From contig CAUJLY010000003.1 in the NCBI GenBank assembly GCA_963281155.1, positions 4,154,001 to 4,218,000 of the forward strand: a stretch of DNA of 64,000 nt. The letters are read 5' to 3'. The notes beneath the pieces were generated by a model. It had not been told where the DNA came from. It ran no database searches and was given only the letters and a program-made list of their open reading frames with translations. Origin of the DNA: Rhabditophanes sp. KR3021. Taxonomy: Eukaryota; Nematoda; Chromadorea; Rhabditida; Alloionematidae. This document shows, one piece after another, positions 22,902 to 34,400 of the stretch. Each line of letters begins with the position of its first letter. The stretch's first letter is position 1. A program made the position numbers and the translations under genes.

Positions 22902-25900
22902 ATGCTGAGATCATCGTCAACTAAAAGCAATCACAGCACTGGTTCGGGAAATGCACATATTCACAAAACAGGCGAGGAAATGAAGAAAGGAGCTGAGAAA
23001 CTACGTAGACTCGCATCCCGAAACTCCATTGACTTTTCAAATCACGATAATGTAAGTTAGCCCCTGCAAAATATTATCTTTTGGATTATTTTTTTCTATT
23101 GTAACGGTATCTGTTTCTTTACTTTCCTAATTAAGATCATATGCTTATTCTATATTTATTCTAATTATAATTTATTAGTTTACTGTTTGTTAAGATGACA
23201 GAAATGATTCATCAAAACTACCTACTCATGAAGTCTAAAAATACAAAAAGTATATTTCTTAACAAGTTGCAAAATATTTTTTAGTACTTTTATATTTTTA
23301 ACACAACTTTTGCATAAACAGCACATTTGATTAAATATTTTTTGATGAAAAGTTTATAGTTCGCAAGTCAAAAGATTGTTTACAATGTTGCCAAAAAGAC
23401 TGTCTTTAGGAAATATGATCTTTTAAAAAATTTAAAATAAATCAAGTGCAAAGAAGTTTCTACGCCCTTGTATTCGGGGTATAAAGGCGTGTATTAGGGA
23501 CTGCTTAACTCATTTTCGAATCAAAATATTTTTGACTGTTTCATCTATACTTAAGAAGTCCATATTAACTTTTTAAAAAGTGCTAGTATATAACATAATT
23601 GGTACTATTTTTAGCAAAACACTAATTTTGTAGATTAATTTAGCGGAAGTAAATTAATATGGTTTTTTTCGTTGATCAAAAAGTATTGCCTACGTTAGGC
23701 TATAAAATTAGGTCTAAGAAAAGTGGTAAATTACAAAAGAAAGAAGTTGATTCTAAGGTTATTGAAATAATCATTAAATTCTAACTATTGCTTACTACAT
23801 TATTTTAGATTCGCGATATTTGCCAAAAATTAATCTTATCAGACAGTGATTGCCGTGAGTTGATGAAACGAATGAATGATTGCTTCGACAAGGGACTGCA
23901 TCCAGATACAGGTAGCTTTGAAACGTTCTAGATGTTTCCACGATTGGCATTGATATCTTTGTATAAACAAACAATTTTCAAATAGTCTGTTTAAGCACAA
24001 AATGATACCAACTGTCACCAAAATGTTTCAACCAAGATCTAATTACATCTTTTAAATTGTTCTTTTCCAGCCAAAAATGCAGCCGTCAAAATGTTACCAT
24101 CATATGTGAGAGCCGTCTCTAATGGAACCGAGCGTGGTGATTTTCTGGCACTTGACTTAGGCGGTACAAATTTTAGAGTATTACTCATTACACTCGATGG
24201 AAAAGAAAACCCGATGCATTCTAAAATTTTCAGAGTGCCTGACTCACTTATGAAGGTAATATCACCTTCTTGATCTTAATTAACTTTCTTTTTATTTTAG
24301 GGTAAGCATAAAACACAAGAAAAGAGACTTTATTGATTAAAAATAGAAGAGGGATTAATGATTTAAAACATATTCAATGGGTGTGCATACAGAAAAGTCT
24401 TTTAGAATCAATTTGGCGACCTGACTATTCTTGTACCATGATAATTTTCATCTTTAAAAAAATGTTCAATTAGCCATTTAAGTTGCATGTGACTTGGTCT
24501 ACATCCAGAATTCCCGTTAAATCCATCAATTCAAGGCCAGAAGGGATGCTCAGAATTTCATTGACCATTTTGATAAGATCAATCTTAGCTTGAGTGATGG
24601 ATGTTCTATCTTAAGCTGGGCTTGAATAGGAAAAACAAAACATCTCATTGATTTCAATAGGGCAAAGAAAGAATCTTTAAATTCTGGGACAATCAAATTA
24701 TTCAACCGTATTGTAATTTGATTCTCGATAATTAGGCATTACCTTCTGGACCCGAACACATAATAACCTAGGTCAATGGAGCTCAGATAACCTGTTAATT
24801 TAACTGACTTATCAGTTTTTGTTTGAGGAGATTGCTAAGTGCTTGGTAAAGTTGTTTTAATAGAAAATAATGCATTTTTTCATACAACATTGTTAACGAA
24901 TCATTGAATTGAAAAGGCCGTTCCTTCTTTAATCTTGGTGTGTTGCGAGAAACTTTCTTTTTTAAACTTGTTAGTATCATCGGAATTCATCCTAAGATAG
25001 ACTGGAGCCCTGCTAGAAGCATTGTTTTTTTCAGAGACTTTGGCGAAGATTGAGAAAACCTTTTTGGGTACTTGAGCAACTGCATCGCCTAAAATAAGTA
25101 CGATACAATATTAAGGACTGAAACTAACCAGAATGTACTCTTTACTAATTCTACTAGACTATCTACATCTCCTTTAGAAATAGTTGGCACCTTTCTTTTC
25201 TTGTCTCTTCTTTTCATCTTTCTACTGTCTTCCATCCTTAGAATAATAAGCACCTATTTGAGGCGATCTTGAAGCACTAAAATGCAAAAAACATATATTA
25301 TTAACCTAAATACCAAATAATTTATACTATGTCTATTGTTCCAGGGACCGGTGAAGCCTTGTTTGACCATATTGCTCAATGTCTAGCCAGTTTTATGGAA
25401 AAACACCATTTAAAAGATAGAGAAAAGTTGCCTTTAGGATTTACATTTTCTTTTCCATGCACACAAGAAGGATTGACTTGTGCAAGACTAGTCAATTGGA
25501 CAAAGGGATTCAGGGCAAGCGGAGTCGAAGGAAAAGATGTAGTTTCTTTGCTGAGAGAAGCTTGTCAAAGGCGCGGAGATATTGACATTGACGTTGTTGC
25601 TGTTCTCAACGATACAACTGGTACAATGATGGCTTGTGCTTTCCAAGAAAATACTTGTAATATCGGAGTAATTGTTGGGACTGGGTCAAATGCTTGTTAC
25701 ATGGAGAAAATTAGCAAAATTTATAAAATTGATGGGGAAATTGACCCAGCTTCCGATGGACAGCCTGATGAAATGTGTGTAAACACTGAATGGGGTGGTT
25801 TTGGAGACGACGGTTCGATGGATTTTATACGCACCGTGTTTGATGAAACCGTTGATAAAGGAAGTATTAACCAAGGAAAGCAATTGTTTGAAAAAATGAT

Positions 25901-27356
25901 CTCAGGGTAAGCTAATAGTTAATAGGGATATTGTATTTCATGGTTTATTCTTAGAATGTATATGGGAGAAGTTGTACGAGTTGTTTTAGAACATTTGGCA
26001 AGAGAAGGAATTTTATTCGGAGGTGATTACGAGGGAATCTCGCAGCCAGGATGCTTCCCCACCAAATATGTATCTGAAATTGAAGCTGACATTGCCAATG
26101 AACAGGAAAGTACCTTCCAAAGAACTCAAATTATTCTCGAAGATATCGGAGTTGACTGTCCAACGGCAGCTGATTGTTCAAATGTAGCATATGTTTGCCA
26201 AGTTGTTTCAACTAGGGCGGCGTATTTGTCTGCCATCGGCATTGCTACTCTAATTAACAGAATAAACAAACCAATTATCACAGTTGGAGTTGATGGTTCT
26301 GTGTATAGGTTTCACCCAACGTTTCCAAATTTGCTCGGTAAATTGATACGACTGAAAAATAAAAATATCCACGAAAAGTTAGAGAAACTATTATTAGGGG
26401 AACATTTAAAATTATAAACATTTGCAAAAAGCATAGACTTCGAAGATTGGTGCAATTTTTCAAGACCAAGTTTGGCGAGTTTAATGATGATAGGTGGATG
26501 ATTACATTCGATTGTCATGAAGCATCATAGGTAGTGATTTCCGGTAGATCAGTAATCAATGTGACGCATGATAGAGTTTTGTACCTCGCAGATTTGTTTA
26601 TATAATCTTCGGATTCTTCCACTGACGGCCTAGCATGTACTTTCCTTATCAACATGAACAAACCAAGTCACTCAATTAATTTTTGGTTCACATCTTATGT
26701 GGACGTTTCATCTTTAATTGAGCCTAAAATAATTTCCATATGATGACGAGCAGTAGCTGCACAACAACTACGATACATGTAATTGTTTCTATCTTTACGG
26801 AACATTAACCTAGAGTGATCTGACATAAGAACTCCTAACTTTTGAATACTCTAACAAAATAGTTCTGCAGATGAACTGCCTCTTGATTGCAATATCATAC
26901 TTTTTGATCTATCACCAAAGTGTCCAAGAAATGTTGAAATTCTTGAACTAAAAGATTATACTTTGAAACAGCTGTAATTGTCGTTGTTTCGTCAACTGTT
27001 GATAATTGTGACTTAAAATGCCATTAAACATTTAAAAGTGACTCACTTTTTAAATGCTTCTTAAGTAGTTGAGGCAAATTTAAAAAATGGTTAATTTAAA
27101 AGTAAATTAAATCCTAGGTATAATTATTACTCGCTGACTTATTTTAAGCAAATGTACATCTATATTTGTAAATTCATTAAATGTCAAAAATGGAGTTAAT
27201 CATTAATTTCCTTTATTTATAGATCAAAAAGTCGCAGAGCTTATTAATCCAGGTCTTGATTTCCAATTAATGTTATCGGAAGATGGATCTGGAAGAGGAG
27301 CTGCTTTAGTTGCTGCAGTTGCTACAAGAATTACAAAAGAAAGCTTAGGACAATAA
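22902..27356 (+). CDS. HK: Hexokinase
   Basis: ATP-dependent phosphorylation of glucose and other hexoses, first step of glycolysis. Exons: 22902-23051, 23809-23911, 24071-24255, a single base 24301, 25345-25906, 25955-26337, 27223-27356; total 505 codons plus stop. Landmarks: [16 protein letters not shown] (phosphate 1), GFTFSFPC (sugar site), [25 protein letters not shown] (catalytic Asp), [36 protein letters not shown] and [17 protein letters not shown]. The one-base exon is needed: joining 24255 directly to 25345 shifts frame and stops within about 15 codons, whereas adding G gives [11 protein letters not shown], the family sequence. Two introns (24302-25344 and 26338-27222) contain antisense elements. 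It is a single-domain, 50-kDa type hexokinase. Confidence 0.95.
24302..25344 (-). mobile_element. Antisense intronic element copy I in hexokinase
   Basis: Minus-strand gene-like sequence. Start near 25235 ([19 protein letters not shown]), own intron GTTAG...TTTTAG (about 25130-25088), then [20 protein letters not shown]. After stops and frameshifts comes a C-terminal segment [19 protein letters not shown] and a stop. That segment matches the end of copy H (VAELVLKDFNICEPLEYVL). A minus-strand AATAAA lies 27 nt from the end. The end is GTAAGC on the host strand, one base after the AG of a complete 45-nt intron. The opposite end supplies CCAG, the acceptor of the next hexokinase exon. The central region is too decayed to show a zinc finger. 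Confidence 0.72.
26338..27222 (-). mobile_element. Probable antisense intronic element copy J in hexokinase
   Basis: An 885-nt intron where other hexokinase introns are about 45-160 nt, apart from those with insertions and the first. The minus strand shows scattered coding-like stretches ([68 protein letters not shown]) interrupted by stops. The first and last resemble a FLYWCH-like zinc-finger arrangement, but weakly. No AATAAA near the host donor and no AG|GT junction. It may be a different or older element than the other copies. Confidence 0.45.
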
Positions 27357-27928
27357 TTATTAATCTTAATTTTACAAAATTCAAAACTAACCATAACTTT
27401 CTATAATCATAACTATAATTTTGAATTTTCTTTGCGTATTTTTTGCCTTAGTTTAGAAAATACATAAATAAATATATGATCTAATGCCATTTTTTAAACT
27501 CCCATTCTTAAATTAATTTTAGTTATCTTTATACAATTGACTTTCACCACAATTTCGTTATGAATAATTTAAAGCATTTGTAAGTGTAAAGGGTTCTGCT
27601 AAAATATACATTTTATTATATGCATATTACTGTTACACATCATTCTATATATACTAATAATATGCTCATAATAAACTGATTGAATATTATCTATGATGAT
27701 ATTTATTGTGCTATTGAACCCTACGTCGTGGTTCCTCTTGGGGGTTTTTTATGGACCACTGAACAGTAAGTAAATTAAAGATAGTATTTTTGTATTCAGC
27801 AATCTGATTAAAATTTGTAAAAATGAATATTATTTATATGTTACTTAGTTATTCTGTAAAAATAGTGCATATATTAATAGAATACTGCCTTTTATTCAAA
27901 TATGTTTGGTCATATATATCGATATTAG
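27357..27928. other. Convergent 3' region hexokinase / K2P channel
   Basis: About 570 nt between two facing stop codons. Contains AATAAATA near 27467 (hexokinase poly(A) signal candidate) and otherwise AT-rich sequence without features. Confidence 0.5.
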
Positions 27929-29214
27929 TTATATTTTGAAACTTTGGCTGCTTTTCTTTGAACCATTTTCATTAGTGCCCTTGCCATAACTTAAACTACT
28001 CAATTTTCTAATCTCATCTATCCACGGCATATACTCTTCCGGGCAGTAGGCATCCCAAGTTTGATTCGGCCCTGGTTTTTGATTTCTAAGAGCAGATTTT
28101 AAAAAGCCTAGTGCATCAAATCCACGCCCAAACCCATGCATATTTTGAATACACGAAGAACCAACTAGATCAACTGTCAATGTTGTCAAAATTAAACCAA
28201 CAAAAATGAAAGTTATCCAACCATAGTAATTGCCGTCTTCAACATTGCAAACAACGTCTCCAAAACCAACTGTTAAAAGAGTGATAACACTAAAGTACAA
28301 ACTATCTAGAAAATTCCAATCTTGGATAGTTGTAAACACAAATGCTGAAAGTGTTATATATGTTAACAACAATAAAACAACGAAGATTTGAGCAGAACCA
28401 CTGGCTTCCATAGTTACAGCCAAATCATCAATATCGTCATGACTTCCTGAGCCATTGTCCCCTTCATTTGTCTTTGAAGTCATTTTCTTATAGTTTTTCC
28501 AGTAAAAGTGATTGACGAGATCACTTAAAAACTTAGCAACGTCAGCAATTGTGATTAAAGTCAATGGAATTCCTAAAACTGCGTAACCCATGCAAAAAAA
28601 TCTTCCGAAATTAGAAATTGGTATTAAATTTCCATACCTAAAAGATAGATTATTTAATAGGATTCAATACTTGCCCAATACTGGTAAGAACAGTGACAGT
28701 GAAAAAACAAGCTGAGTGAAAAGTCCATTTTTGAGTTGTATTTTGTGATGTGTCAAAATCATCTAACGTTATACCATCTGAGAAAGCTTCCATACTTATA
28801 TAAATTAATTGGTCAATTATTGCGTTGGCCGAATCATTTCCATTTTGGTGTATGTCGAATTGAATTAATTGCTTCTGTAAAGCAAACAAGTCATAAATAT
28901 CTTTAGTGGGGCAATAAAATTAATTGGACAAATAAAAATAAATATAGTGGTGGATAAATAGTAAATATATTTAAACTAACTTGCAATGATCGTATATTGT
29001 CAACATGAAATTTCCGATGCTCGATTTCATAGGGAGCTTCGATGAGGACAAATAATTTGGCACCAACACACAGGTAAATGACGGTTCCAGTGCATAAAAG
29101 GACATGAGGTAAAATGAGTCTTACTTTCTGAGTAAATTCCGAAGAAGACATTTGAGGAGGTTGAAAAGCGGCTAGTAAAGATTTTTGCCATTTTGAATGC
29201 CTGCCACTTAACAT
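27929..29214 (-). CDS. Two-pore-domain (K2P/TWK) potassium channel
   Basis: Leak potassium channel subunit. Exons (minus): 29214-28981, 28874-28675, 28637-27929; total 380 codons plus stop. Topology: TM1 (VLLCTGTVIYLCVGAKLFVL), long P1 loop with the filter TSIGYGN, TM2 (MGYAVLGIPLTLITIADVAKF), TM3 (AQIFVVLLLLTYITLSAFVF), P2 with TVGFGD, TM4 (WITFIFVGLILTTLTVDLV). The exon 2/3 junction falls inside the first selectivity filter and uses a GC donor (ATTGG|GCAAGT); GG+G then gives IGYGN. This is the second GCAAGT donor in the window, the other being in the DEG/ENaC gene. It belongs to the large nematode TWK family; the subtype is not assigned. Confidence 0.94.
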
Positions 29215-29904
29215 TATATATATCTGTATAAGGTTATTAAAAATATGTCAATTAAAATTGCATGAATGTCAAAGGTGCCAATTATGGGACAAAAAGATTT
29301 GTAGCAATTGAAAAATAAAATAAAGCAAAGAAAAGAAAAAGGATATAACAATTTTTGCCCCTTTGAACGAGACAGGTAACTATAATAATAATATAATATG
29401 TATGTTACTTAAAAGCATGCCTTCAATTGTCCGTATCGAGATTGACTTTATGCATACTTTATATTCACTAAACAAAAATGATAATTGATACGCAATGGAG
29501 CGTACACATATTGCCATTTTATCAACAAATCTGACTTTAACAACCCTTTGCGGCAATCTTTTCTCTGTTTTTCAATTTAACTTGACAATACCAAAGACCC
29601 GCTGCTCTTACCAGGGTTTCTATTTTTTATGATGAAAGATACAGATTGAGTAGGCTCCCTGAAGACAATTTTATTTATTTATACTTTACACACATGAATA
29701 AATGAAAGCGTGATGAGTCAAATGCAATTAAATACCCTTATGTTAAAATGCAACTACGATTTATAATTAAGATTTATGCTTATAAAAATGATCAAAATGA
29801 GAAATACATTAATTCCATAATGGTTAAAAAATGTTTAAAGTTTAGTACAGTCAAGAATATTCATTTAATCAAGAATATTCAGTTAATCAAGGATATTCAA
29901 TTAA
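29215..29904. other. Upstream region of K2P gene and 3' flank of ORC5
   Basis: About 690 nt of AT-rich sequence between two minus-strand genes; contains the K2P promoter by position. No other feature except the short tandem repeat at 29850-29914. Confidence 0.5.
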
Positions 29905-29914
29905 TCAAGAATTG
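29850..29914. repeat. 18-bp tandem repeat overlapping the ORC5 stop codon
   Basis: About three and a half copies of a unit like TCAAGAATATTCATTTAA. The array begins in the 3' flank and runs into the last codons of ORC5 (stop at 29905-29907), so it contributes to the terminal residues. Confidence 0.7.
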
Positions 29915-31235
29915 TAGGCGTACATACACTGTTTTAAATCCAAATCAACACTTTCAGCTAGTTTAGAAGTAAATTCAAAAGACGTGACCGAACGATACTT
30001 GGGGCTTTTAAAATTAGTTTGTTTAGCTGAACGGGCAAGCAAAGCAACATTACATAAAGTTTCCAAAGTTTGCTGACTCCCTATTTGACTGGCGTCAATT
30101 GACTCATCTCTAGATATTAAATTGTAAAATATCATACGAAAACGATCCTCTGTAAATAGTTTTGGTCCTTGCTCTTGTAACTTTAGGTCTATCTCCTTTT
30201 TGATTGTCAAATTGGTCTTTTTTTGCTTGTGGTTTTCACAAGAAAAGAATTGTTTGTCTGAGGTTGGAGGATTAAAGGAGGCACAATAAGCAGCGATGAT
30301 GCAATATTTGGCAATTGTTGGCAATTCAATTTTATCGTCATTCAAGCCAGAATTAGGTGTCTATTAATTATTATTCATACTATTTTTAATAATTCAATTT
30401 ACCTTGTAAGTATTATTAATAACATCTTTGACAATATTACAAACTTCGCGTGAATTTTTTGTCTTGGAACAATTAAAAAGCTCGTAACTTTTATGGCATA
30501 ATAAACGAAGTTGGTCGTCATTATTAACAATTAGCCATGCCGTTTCAATAAATCCATTTAAAAACATTTCTCTTCTCCTAGGTGACTCTTTCTCTAAAAT
30601 AGTTTCACTGAGATGATCTCTGATTTTTGCTGAAAAATAAATACTTTATTGGTATTATTAGAAATATGGCTTACTTTTTTCAGCTCGAAATAGATCAACA
30701 TTTTGAGGCATAGTTCCCAAGTGTTTAAATTCAGATAGGATGCAAGTCCATTTACGTGAAGAGAGTGTCACAAATAGAACAATCTTGTCGCCCAAGTAAT
30801 CGTTGATTGCGAATAAGGAAGTTACAAAGTCAATTTTAAAATCAGTAATAGCTTCTGCATTACGAAGAATAAATATGACTCTATCCACTGGCTTCTTAAA
30901 AATACTAGTTTCCAAGAACTTTGCAAATTCCTTTACTGATTTAATTTTCTCCATCTTTTTAAAATGCTCACAAAACAATTCCGTATAAAAGGCCTTTGGA
31001 TTGCCATCAACATCCATCAAATTGAGGTCTTGCACAACATATTTGTTCTCGTCTTCCTTAAGCGATAATTATGATAATTTATTTTAAAACATACATCATT
31101 TTCAAAATAGTCATTTAACTCATCGGTTAAATTAATTTGATTTTCTAATGATCCCGAATAGCAATGCATGTGCACATCTCCTTTGGATTTAATGGATGTT
31201 AGGAATCGAATAATTTTGTCTCTCTGTTCAGACAT
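29905..31235 (-). CDS. ORC5: Origin recognition complex subunit 5
   Basis: Subunit of the replication-origin-binding ORC. Exons (minus): 31235-31095, 31056-30675, 30629-30403, 30360-29905; total 401 codons plus stop. The C-terminal half matches ORC5 closely in order: ELPTIAKYCIIAAYCASFNPP, TSDKQFF, KKTNLTIKK, GPKLFTEDRFRMIFYNL, then SPKYRSVTSFEFTSKLAESV (winged-helix end). The N-terminal AAA region is short and the P-loop position reads HCYSGSLENQINLTD rather than GxxxxGKT; the Walker B position reads VIFILRNAEAI. So nucleotide binding seems lost, although human ORC5 has a Walker A. Start is 196 nt from the start of LTN1 on the other strand. Confidence 0.9.
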
Positions 31236-31430
31236 TTAAAAGATTACAGAATATATATTAAAAGAGATCTATTTGGATTGGGAACAACTAATGCTGCAAT
31301 GTAGCTTCCCACCTAGTGGAACGATCTTCCAATATGGAGTCTTAGCTAGAATCTGTATGGTTTGTTGAGTAGACAGTGATATCCACACAGTCATATTATT
31401 TCGCAATTGGAGCAAAAAGCAACTTTTACT
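31236..31430. promoter_or_regulatory. Bidirectional promoter ORC5 / LTN1
   Basis: Only 195 nt separate the ORC5 start codon (minus) from the LTN1 start codon (plus), so both promoters and 5' UTRs must share this stretch. No TATA box or other site is identified with confidence. Confidence 0.6.
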
Positions 31431-34400
31431 ATGAATAAAAGCCATATTCCCACCAAGCTTAAGGTATGTATTGTGTGGAAAATGGGATAATAGTGTTATT
31501 TTAGACTTCCTCGAGTGCTCGCGCTGCTGCCAGTCTTCAATCAAGAGGATTTACGACAAAAACATTCGTTGGGTTCAATAATGTTGTCGACCCCACATTG
31601 TATGATGAAAGTGATTTCATTATCGAGTCTCTGGATGAAAGTTTTTCCCATGAATTGAAAGTAATTTTAAAGAAGATTGAGAAGAAAGACACTGCCACCA
31701 AGGAAAAAGGCTTGAAGGAATTAGAAGAAGTGGTAATGGATTCTACAGAAGATGGCATCAAGAAGATATTTGGGGTGTATGTTTTGATGTTTCCAAAACT
31801 TGTCGTTCATTCAAGCCCCATCATTCGATCCGCGTGTATTTCAATTGCCACAACATTTATCGCCATTATGCAAAAAGATGCTGGTAAGTATCTCAAAATT
31901 ATTGTCCCATACGTTATTTTTGCATGCAGCGATGGCTCAGGCCAAGTGACAAGAGCTGGTAGGTATTTGATTTGTAAGTGCTTTCCTGACAAAAAGGAAC
32001 AACTGTACGTCAAATTCAAGAGTGACATCGATGATCTTTGTTTGTCAATGATTACAAAAAGTCATAAGCTGATTGCGCCTCAAAAATTTACAGAAGAAGA
32101 AACCAACAAACAGAGAGAAGATCGTCTTACTGCGCAGTCTTTGGCTACCCTCGCCGAATCATTGCCGTTCTTTAAAGACGAAGCTTATAACCTGATGTTG
32201 GTTCAAAAGTTTGCCGACGTGACGATTATCAATCACATGAATGGCCTTCCTAATAATGTTAAGGCTCCTTACCTGCATTTGATTGGGAAATTGTGTGATA
32301 GTGATGTTGAAGCATTCATCCCTACCAAATTAGCCTCAATTGTTCTGTCAAACTTGGATAATGAAGATTTGGCCGTGTCCAAGACTGGAATGGAATGTTT
32401 CTTGAAGATGGCTCAAAAAGACTCTTATTTTGAAAAGATTGACATTGAAAAGGCAATCGTACCAAAAATTGTGAGGATTCTAAGAACATGTGTCACTAAT
32501 TGGAGAAATTTTTCTTCTAATTTGTTGCCTTTGTTTGATATGATTTACAAGAGGTTATCGGACAAGAAGTTTTACTTTCTATCAACAATTCTTGACTCTT
32601 TGTTAGAAAGAGAATTGGCAAAAGTAACCAGTGATCATTTTATGGACTCTATTGCTGAAATATTCAAGTATTCCCTCATCCACAACCAAGGAAACGGGGA
32701 GACATTAAGTTACCTAATTGAGTATTTGGTTAAAATTGTCAATTATTCCTTCACATCAGACAATGGGAAAATTATCAAAACCATTACAGATTTATGCGTC
32801 TGGGTTGAGAAAAAGAACTTTCTGCAAGAAAGTGATCACGATGGCCTTATGGTCCAATTAGTGGACATTATTGTAAACAACATTGATCATACTAAAAAGT
32901 TTGCTATGGAAATTTACAACGTCACACAAAATGAACAATTCAAAACACTACTGTGCTCATCAAAGAAACTCCCCACTGATTTTTATCTTCTTTTGACTGA
33001 GAATAGTAAGGAATGCTCATTGGAAGCTCATGGTATTTCTTTGACTGAAAGCTTTTCCAACACAAATGATCCGACGACACGCGTTATGATCTTCCAAAAA
33101 TTACTCAAATCACTGCACGATATGACAATGGAGGAAAGAATTAAAACTGTCAAGGATTTTGGAATAGATCAAACACTGACAGCCCTGGCTTTCCTCCAAA
33201 GTATAGATTCAACAAATGTCTCTCTCTTTAATCCAGAATTTTACAATGAGTGCTTTGTCAAAGTTGTAGATCAAATTAAAAACAAGAGTGTCAATGTTTT
33301 ATCTCTGGAATCTATTACTTTTATCTACAAGTATGCCGAGCCAACTAATATTGAAAAGCTGATTAACGTTTTGAAAGATATGCCGAATGAACAAGCGTTG
33401 GCTGTAATGTTGGATGTTCTAACGGAAGTTAATCACTTTAATGACGATCAGGACACCTTATCTGAAATGCTGTTTAAATCATTTTTGAATGTGAAAAAGA
33501 CTTTGTCAAGTGAAACCGTCATCAAATTTGTTCACTTTATGAAACCACTATCTAAGAATGATAAGCAATTGAGTCAGGTGTACAATACTTTCCTCCAAAA
33601 CAAAAAAATCGCACGTATTGACGAGATAGCTGAAAATGTTAAACAAATTCATGAATTAACCGATCTGCCTTTCTTATTCAATCAACATGAGTTTGAGAGT
33701 ATTTGTGAACGACTAAACAAAACTTTCTTTTCAACTTTGATTTATGCTAGTAAAAGAGGTAAACAAAATTACAAATTCTCAGCAGATTCTGCTATACTTG
33801 ATTTAATTGAGTTTAAAAACGAACACAAAAGAGTAGTCCTAATGGAAGCTATGCTAGTTAACGCTAACGATGATGAAAGAATTGTTCGCTCATTTGCTTA
33901 CGTTGCTGCATTCAAAAAGTTGCTTTCAGTTCTTGATAGTTTATCTCTGATGAAAGACGAAATGTATAGTGATAATGAAATAATTGAACAATGGAGAGAT
34001 AATGAAGTGAAGGTTTCCGAATTTATCTCAGCTAACTATTCAACAAATGCATTTTTAGATGCTATTACATTGAATGAAGATGACAAAGATTATTTGAATA
34101 GTGGTAACGTGAAGGAATTGTTTACGTTTGATGAAGAATTAGAAGATGGGTTGGCTGTGGAAGACTGGCAATCTTGGATATTTCTGGGTAATCGTAAAAT
34201 GGTTCAGATCAAGTCCCTTATCTACATCTTTAAAATATTCCTCAAAGATGCTCATGAGTTTGGCAATGTCAAGCAGAATGACGAAGATGATTTCCGAGTA
34301 TGCGGATTAATTTCCTTTTTTTCTGAAAGCTGTGCTCTGTTCAAGGAAATGTTACAGGACGAGGATGATGAATATTTCCAGTATTACCGTGTTGCTTTCG

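Noticed and set aside
26338..26417. Hexokinase ending at 26417
   Set aside because: That end lacks the [12 protein letters not shown] adenosine-site motif, which is found in frame in the exon 27223-27356.
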